From Photorhabdus asymbiotica (GTDB taxonomy: Bacteria; Pseudomonadota; Gammaproteobacteria; Enterobacterales; Enterobacteriaceae), in NCBI RefSeq assembly GCF_003634575.1, contig NZ_RBLJ01000003.1:496001-560000 (forward strand): a stretch of DNA of 64,000 nucleotides, read 5' to 3'. Below the pieces are notes generated by a model that was given only the letters and a program-made list of their open reading frames with translations, was not told the DNA's origin and did not search any database. Made by a program: the position numbers and the translations under genes. This document shows positions 58,413 to 64,000 of the stretch, piece by piece (position 1 is the stretch's first letter; each line of letters opens with the position of its first letter).

Positions 58413-59978
58413 TTACCATCTTGCGACTAATGACTTTGTTCCGTAATACAACGTCTCACACCATGCAATATAATTGTGGCCACTGGAAATTTCGCTGGAT
58501 TCAACCGGATAACCTTTTTGCAATAAGGTTTCTTTCAGATGACGGTTGTTATGCAGAATGCTCTTTAATCCATCCCGAGCCTCAAGCAACCCTGCTTGTA
58601 AATAGAAACGAAGCGGTTTTTTCTCCGCTTTGGCAAACTCACGAATTAACCATTCGGGTGCTTCTCCCTTAGGTGCCCACCAATATGAACCAGACATACT
58701 CAGGACATTACCGAACAATTCAGGATGATTAAATGCAACCCATGAAGATGCCAGCCCACCATAACTGGAACCTGAGATGATAGTATGTCTTGCTGGCGCT
58801 TCAATACCCTGTGTAGCCAGCCACGGCATCAACTCATTAGCCATAAATGCAGCAAAATCAGGATTGGGTGGTAGCTCTTGCCCCCTGCGTACATTATCCA
58901 GGCTATCAACAAACACCACATACATTGGTGGGATTTTGCCCGCTTCAATCAAGGAATCAAAAAATCTATCGATATAATACTGTTTACGGTAAATCACCCC
59001 ATCAAACAGCACCAACATAGCAGGCTGTTTCATTGGGATAACTGGTTGATAAATAGAAATTTCCCGACAATTTCCCAGAATCTTACTCTCAAACTGATGA
59101 ACCTTAGTATTACCTTGAAAAGGTAATTGTTTTAATTGTGCGACGTCACACAAAACCGGCCTTAACGCCAGCAATGAATCGTGGTTAAACACATCTTCCG
59201 ACACCTCTGGTACCACATTTTTATTCAATGGATCAGCCTGAGCTGTAATCAGAATCGACCTGCGTTGCTCATCAACAGCGCCTTCAACTAGCGGTAGATC
59301 TGGAGCTAATTTATATTGCATCAAAGTATCTGACGGAATGATATAACTGCGAAACCAGACATCAGTGCCTGCCAAACGTGACATAGGATCATGCTCATGA
59401 CTCGGTGCACCAAAAATAAAAACATTGGCTTTTGCTCCACGCCACAGGAAAGTCACTCGTTTATTTTTACTATCATAATCTTCGAACAATGGCGCTCCAT
59501 TACAGGTAATTTCCTGCCAGAAAGCCTCAGTTCCTTTTCCTGCCGCCACTTCAATTTGTAACTGTTTTAAGCGCGGACTTTCTGGCTGCTGTCCGTAATC
59601 ATTATCTCTGGGAATATAAACTGGAAATGATAGTGTAAACTGCCATAGTTCTCCTGCCTTACCCTTAGCCACTAGCCGGTATTTTCCAGCTTGAGGAACG
59701 GTAAATGCAATTGATTGATGAGCATCTATCGGGCTATTAGTAAAAAGTGTACGTATATGTTGCTGCCCATCTTTCTGAACCACTAATTTTTGCATGCCAA
59801 ATACAGTCCCACGCACATAATGTTCAGCCGAAATATCAAATTCAATACAAACCATTCCCTGTGAATTAAAATTCCCTGTTACTACTTGCGAATTTTCTGT
59901 GGATTTTATTTGATAACTCTCAGAAACAAATACATTTACAGAATCCATAAGAGTACATATCTCTATATTCTTTTTCAT
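58413..59978 (-). CDS. Enterochelin esterase-like alpha/beta hydrolase
   Basis: The 521 residues are longer than E. coli Fes (about 400). The N-terminal part (about 40-240) resembles the Fes-type domain, with FLWRGAKANVFIFG and GTDVWFRSYIIPSDTLMQYK. The catalytic domain has LVLFDG, nucleophile Ser in ISGSSYGGLASS near residue 410 and a final His in SSGHNYIAWCETLYYG. It may hydrolyse catecholate siderophores, but no siderophore genes or Fur box are adjacent, so another ester is possible. No clear signal peptide. Confidence 0.82.
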   Translation of the reverse strand: MKKNIEICTLMDSVNVFVSESYQIKSTENSQVVTGNFNSQGMVCIEFDISAEHYVRGTVFGMQKLVVQKDGQQHIRTLFTNSPIDAHQSIAFTVPQAGKYRLVAKGKAGELWQFTLSFPVYIPRDNDYGQQPESPRLKQLQIEVAAGKGTEAFWQEITCNGAPLFEDYDSKNKRVTFLWRGAKANVFIFGAPSHEHDPMSRLAGTDVWFRSYIIPSDTLMQYKLAPDLPLVEGAVDEQRRSILITAQADPLNKNVVPEVSEDVFNHDSLLALRPVLCDVAQLKQLPFQGNTKVHQFESKILGNCREISIYQPVIPMKQPAMLVLFDGVIYRKQYYIDRFFDSLIEAGKIPPMYVVFVDSLDNVRRGQELPPNPDFAAFMANELMPWLATQGIEAPARHTIISGSSYGGLASSWVAFNHPELFGNVLSMSGSYWWAPKGEAPEWLIREFAKAEKKPLRFYLQAGLLEARDGLKSILHNNRHLKETLLQKGYPVESSEISSGHNYIAWCETLYYGTKSLVARW

Positions 59979-60081
59979 TTTCTTCTCTTTATATATTTTT
60001 AACTACGGATCTTCAACCATTTCCCGTGCAAAATCATGCAACAAATCCGTACTTAATAATAAGAACAAATATTATTACCAA

Positions 60082-60196
60082 TATACCCTTCATCCTTCAA
60101 GTTGCTGCTTTCACTCACCCCAGTCACATAGTTATCTATGCTCCTGGGGATTCATTCACTTGCCGCCGCACTGAAAATTGAAATCTATTGGGTATA
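60082..60196. repeat. ERIC element, inverted, 12 bases short (subfamily A)
   Basis: A 115-base copy in the opposite orientation (TATACCCTTCATCCTTCAAG first), lacking bases in the arm where others read GCAGCCAACAAAGC. It fills the middle of the 280-base gap between the hpaB-like and Fes-like genes. Confidence 0.92.
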
Positions 60197-60257
60197 TATT
60201 CTATCCCGCTTCTTCAAAGTATAGATCGTTAACTACATGCGAAATTAAATACAGAAT

Positions 60258-61703
60258 TTAATTCATGTCAATAGAATCTAAAATCCCTCTACTCATACTC
60301 TTAGCAAAATCCCAATCATATTGTTCATAAACACGAGACAAAGCCATAAAATGCGCTCCTGAATAGAACATTTCATATTGAGTATGACGCGATGCGAACT
60401 CAGAACCAATGGCATCCCATACTAATTTCAGCAGCTTCACGCGTTCAATAGGTTCCAATAAGGTTGAATATTGCGTTTTTTCTATTAAGCCTCTGATTTC
60501 TGGGTTTGCAAAGTCAACATAGTTTGACGGTAGCATAATTACACCACCACCTGAAAGTTTTCTAATATTCTCCATTACCTTCGGATAAATTGATTGCAGC
60601 ACAACCTGACAAGCATATAGTTGTAATCGACTGGGAATATAGTATTCATTACATCGTACCGGGTTATGAAGCAAACCACGAAATAGCCCTTCCATATTAG
60701 TGGCATGACAAGCAAGCTCAGCTAATGACTGACGAACAGCAGGAAACTCATTGATGCCTATGGCTTCGGTAAGCTGATGAGCCAAACCCGATAAGAAATG
60801 CAGCTTAACTGCATATCGGGCCATGCCTTGAACATCCATTAAAACATCAGCCGCAGTTGCCTGAAATTGTCTGCGACACATACCCGTATTTTTATAAACA
60901 AAAACTCTTTCCCACGGAACAAAAACATCATCGAAATAAACGACAGCATCATTTTCGTCAAATTGATGCGATAAAGGGGAATCAAATTTATTACTTCCCA
61001 TTTCATAGGACTTTCTGGAAAGAGTTTTTATTCCTTTAGTATTCAAAGGCAACGCAAAAGATAAAGCATATTGATCATCCACAAATTCCTTAAGCGGATT
61101 GAACACACCAACAAAAACTTCTTCTGCAAGGACTGCGGCTGTCCCTAACATCTTTGCCCCGCGAACAATGATTCCTTGCGGTTTTTCCTCCAGTACCCGA
61201 AGGGTATGAAATACATTTTTTACATGCTCACTGGGCGTTTTAGATCGATCACCTTGTGGATTAACTAATGTGAAAGTCAAATAAATATCTTTATCACGGG
61301 CATATAAATAGTAGTTTTTTAACGCCTCGGCCCTGTCCTTAGAGTATTCCTCAAATACTTCCAAATGAGTGATCATTCCAGCAAGAGCAGAAGCAACATG
61401 ATCTGGACTTCTGCCTAACCAACCACAACTCTGCATTGCCCAAGCATACGCAGCCTCCCCTCTGGCAATCAATTTTTCTTGAGTATCAGGAAGCTCCCAA
61501 CTTAAACCAACATGCTTACCGCCAGGGATTTGAAACGTCATCCGATCGGCATGTTCTGCCTGATAATCATAAAGTGATGCTACAGTCCTGATTGCATTTC
61601 GAAAAGCAGGGTGATCCACGTGATTAGTGATCTTTTCTCCATTCAGAAAAATAGTTCTTCCATCACGTAGGCTTTCAATATATTCCTCACCTGTTCTAGA
61701 CAT
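60258..61703 (-). CDS. HpaB-family FADH2-dependent monooxygenase
   Basis: The 481 residues resemble the large component of 4-hydroxyphenylacetate 3-monooxygenase: RTGEEYIESLRDGRTIFLNG at the start, the WLGRSPDHVASAL block, YLTFTLVNPQGDR, IIVRGAKMLGT, FFDDVFVPWERVF-like FDDVFVPWERVF, and SGGGVIMLPS. Such enzymes hydroxylate phenols using FADH2 from a separate reductase. No hpaC-like reductase or other hpa gene is in the window. The ATG at 61703 has GGAGGAAG upstream; an earlier frame start at 61751 lacks this. Confidence 0.88.
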   Translation of the reverse strand: MSRTGEEYIESLRDGRTIFLNGEKITNHVDHPAFRNAIRTVASLYDYQAEHADRMTFQIPGGKHVGLSWELPDTQEKLIARGEAAYAWAMQSCGWLGRSPDHVASALAGMITHLEVFEEYSKDRAEALKNYYLYARDKDIYLTFTLVNPQGDRSKTPSEHVKNVFHTLRVLEEKPQGIIVRGAKMLGTAAVLAEEVFVGVFNPLKEFVDDQYALSFALPLNTKGIKTLSRKSYEMGSNKFDSPLSHQFDENDAVVYFDDVFVPWERVFVYKNTGMCRRQFQATAADVLMDVQGMARYAVKLHFLSGLAHQLTEAIGINEFPAVRQSLAELACHATNMEGLFRGLLHNPVRCNEYYIPSRLQLYACQVVLQSIYPKVMENIRKLSGGGVIMLPSNYVDFANPEIRGLIEKTQYSTLLEPIERVKLLKLVWDAIGSEFASRHTQYEMFYSGAHFMALSRVYEQYDWDFAKSMSRGILDSIDMN

Positions 61704-62265
61704 TAATGACTTCCTCCGAAACGGGATTGACTTTAGGTAATCGATCTTCAAAGGTCTAAAAAATAGGAGTACTTAACTCCATACAACCAATATACAACGA
61801 AAATGACTCTCACTGAAAATAATATATTTTCGATACATCTGTGCATTACTAAAATATTACAACAGCTTTTTAACAATATAACTTCGTAGTCATTCCGATA
61901 AATAAATGACTTTTATATGGTAAGGTCATGATACTATAATTAATATTTAAACTTTCTTGCCGATATTATTTTACATATATTAAGCAACAATGACTTGATA
62001 AAAATTTCAATAAATCTTCTTAAATACCTGTAATACCTACCGTAATCTTACAAACAATCATATGATTCATCACAGACATAATGATTTCACCACATTTACT
62101 ACGAAAAGATATTCTCACCTACGATTGGAAAACATCGATCAGCTTGTAACTACTTTATTTCAAATACAGCAAGAAATTCTGTCGCAATCTGAATACCTAT
62201 TTCACTCACATAGCCCCCGATTCCTAAATAAATATCGATGGTTTTTATTTAAAAATAAACAAGAA
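61704..62265. other. AT-rich gap, no gene seen
   Basis: About 560 bases upstream of the HpaB-like gene and downstream of the DUF3156 gene. An 81-codon frame at 62062-62307 has no recognisable product. No ERIC. Confidence 0.45.
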
Positions 62266-62886
62266 TTATGCGTATTTTACGTTTTTTTCATCCAACTTTC
62301 CTATTAACTGACTAAACATCAGCAAGGTACTGAGCAACAAATGACGCTGCTCAGGACTCAGACGTAAATAACGACGACTGGCCGGTAATCGACTGACGAC
62401 CTCAGAAGCCGCAAAATGCTCCACCTCAAGCTGCCATTGTCCCTGATAAATACTCAATGTGAGATACCGAAAATCCAGCTCTACTAACGTCTCACCAATC
62501 AATGGATACTGATTGAGTAAATCAATAATCGGTTGTCCAAACTCTGCACCATGACAACAGTAATAAATCACTGCCTTTCGCCGAAATATTCCTTTCACTT
62601 TAGCTTTAATGACTATTTTTTCCTTTAATGAAGTGATTCCCTGCAAACGAAAACAACAACTGACAATATAAGCCAGAAACAGAGCCTTCGGCTTTTCATA
62701 AACTTCAATCTGCAACCCATCAGGTAACATAATTTGCAAACTTTCTGCTGATAAACGCTCACAACAGTAAGGTGACAAATTCTGTTGCAACCAGTTTAGA
62801 GTCATACCAGCCTGATAGCCCGAAGGATGACGGGGTTTATTCAACCGCCGCCAAATACCATTAATTAAGGGAACGAAGTGGCTCAA
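62266..62886 (-). CDS. DUF3156 family protein
   Basis: The 206 residues contain FVPLINGIWRRLNKPRHPSGYQ-like sequence at the start and a basic, beta-rich body, which I associate with DUF3156, commonly next to amino acid permease genes. The start is taken as TTG at 62886, because GGAGG lies exactly 6 bases before it; a frame opening at 62940 lacks such a site. It overlaps the permease 3' end by 26 bases, suggesting translational coupling. Function unknown. Confidence 0.65.
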   Translation of the reverse strand: MSHFVPLINGIWRRLNKPRHPSGYQAGMTLNWLQQNLSPYCCERLSAESLQIMLPDGLQIEVYEKPKALFLAYIVSCCFRLQGITSLKEKIVIKAKVKGIFRRKAVIYYCCHGAEFGQPIIDLLNQYPLIGETLVELDFRYLTLSIYQGQWQLEVEHFAASEVVSRLPASRRYLRLSPEQRHLLLSTLLMFSQLIGKLDEKNVKYA

Positions 62887-64000
62887 GTTGCGCCTCCGAC
62901 AATTCACCCTTAGTAAAAGTATGCGAAAGCACCTGCTCAACGGGTACTGGTTTAAACGGATTCACACGTTGTACACATAGCGTCCAAAACAGGGCATAAC
63001 TGGCTGTCAGACCCAACATAATGGCGAATGGGATATACACATCACCGGGATTCATTCCCGGAGGTGTGATGTGAATAATCGCCAAAATAATACCCACACT
63101 GGAGATAATCTGAGGCAATGGGAAAAACGGTGATTTATAGGCACGATGCAAATCAGGTCTGCGGATACGCAGCAATATCACGGAACACGTCACCAATAAA
63201 TAAGCCACACACCAGGCACATACGGCGGCCAGTACTAAAGGCATAATCCGATTCAAATCACCTTGAATAATGAAAGCATGTAAACAGGGGATCATTACCG
63301 CAACCAAAATCCCAAATATTGGTGTTTTAAAACGTGGATGCAAATAAGCAAAAATACGCGGCAATGCGCCATCCAATGCCATACCGTAAAGAATACGAGG
63401 TACCGCAGCCATCAGGGTATTAATCGTTGCAGCCCCAGCCAGCAATAACCCGATACCAATCCAATACTTACCAAAATCTCCCATCACCTGACCAGCAAAC
63501 GCAGGGATTGCCATTGGTGTTTCCAACAAACGAACATTATTTTCCACATCAACCAGCACATTTTCTACCTGATGACTGATTGATGCCCCGTATAATCCCA
63601 TACAGAAAGCCACACCACACAACCCCGTCATCATTGCCCGCGGAATCACTTTGGCAGAATTTTTAATTTCAGGTGCCATTGGTGTAACCAGCTCACAGCC
63701 AACAAACATAAACATCGCCATACCCACCAGACTCAATACCCCTAGCGGATCGCTCAGATTAAGCCCCTCACCAAACCAACTTTCCAGCGGCACAGAAAAC
63801 GGCATCAATAACCCACAAATACTGAAAATAACCAAAGTACTCCACATACAGAACGTCAGTACAATTTCAACTTTACTAAACGCTTCAATACCCAACGCAT
63901 TCAGTAATCCGAAAGTAATAACCAGTCCAACGCCAACCATCCATGAAGTATTATTACTTTCCATCACCGTATTAAGGCTGTCAAAATTAACTAATGCCAT
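62861..64000 (-). CDS. APC-family amino acid permease, N-terminus outside window
   Basis: The 380 residues read to the window edge. About nine hydrophobic helices are visible, with FMFVGCELVTPMAPEIKNSAKVIPRA (helix 6 region of the family) and the loop RILYGMALDGALPRIFAYLHPRFKTP. An inner-membrane amino acid or amine transporter; the substrate cannot be told. The Met at 64000 is probably internal, since the usual first helices are missing. Confidence 0.9.
   Translation of the reverse strand: MALVNFDSLNTVMESNNTSWMVGVGLVITFGLLNALGIEAFSKVEIVLTFCMWSTLVIFSICGLLMPFSVPLESWFGEGLNLSDPLGVLSLVGMAMFMFVGCELVTPMAPEIKNSAKVIPRAMMTGLCGVAFCMGLYGASISHQVENVLVDVENNVRLLETPMAIPAFAGQVMGDFGKYWIGIGLLLAGAATINTLMAAVPRILYGMALDGALPRIFAYLHPRFKTPIFGILVAVMIPCLHAFIIQGDLNRIMPLVLAAVCAWCVAYLLVTCSVILLRIRRPDLHRAYKSPFFPLPQIISSVGIILAIIHITPPGMNPGDVYIPFAIMLGLTASYALFWTLCVQRVNPFKPVPVEQVLSHTFTKGELSEAQLEPLRSLN

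Overview
The window is chromosomal DNA of an enterobacterium of the Morganellaceae, most likely Photorhabdus (Xenorhabdus is the alternative). Gene order from yaaA-thrCBA through arcA, creA, rob, gpmB, yjjX, trpR, slt, ettA, nadR, radA, serB, ytjB, the deo genes, yjjV, yjjU, osmY, prfC, rimI, holD, rsmC, leu tRNAs and yjjZ follows the Escherichia coli order. Gene islands break it in several places, and eleven whole or partial ERIC palindromes (127 bp when intact, two subfamilies) are scattered through it.

Layout: 1-5434 holds the end of yaaA, an ERIC pair, and the threonine operon with its leader peptide and attenuator. 6024-20376 is conserved housekeeping sequence, interrupted by an orphan ABC ATPase with degenerate motifs (14556-15302). 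20377-24504 is an AT-rich decayed stretch followed by a cbs-cgl reverse transsulfuration pair. 24601-28863 is the deoCABD nucleoside catabolism operon, with a structured 5' leader and two CRP sites spaced as in deoP2.

29554-41912 is a type VI secretion (T6SS) island: vgrG, a DUF4123 adaptor, an unknown small protein, then five tandem cassettes of about 1.9 kb. Each cassette encodes a putative Tox-REase-5 nuclease effector, an Imm52-like immunity protein and a PAAR spike tip. The effector N-terminus, immunity C-terminus and PAAR are nearly identical between cassettes, while the effector C-terminus and immunity N-terminus vary together. Cassette 5 is damaged: an ERIC element sits in the effector start region and its PAAR is cut off at a transposon-like scar. 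No T6SS core genes lie in the window, so the island must rely on an apparatus encoded elsewhere.

41986-50858 returns to the conserved backbone: nucleoside transporter, yjjV, yjjU, an osmY-like gene, prfC, rimI/holD, rsmC, two tRNA-Leu(CAG) and yjjZ behind a Fur box. 51139-64000 is accessory: an SGNH hydrolase-carbamoyltransferase operon, an AHL lactonase-like metalloenzyme, phoA behind a Pho box, an enterochelin-esterase-like protein, an HpaB-type monooxygenase, a DUF3156 protein and an APC amino acid permease that runs off the right edge.

All functional assignments rest on reading motifs and remembered family sequences; no database search was run.
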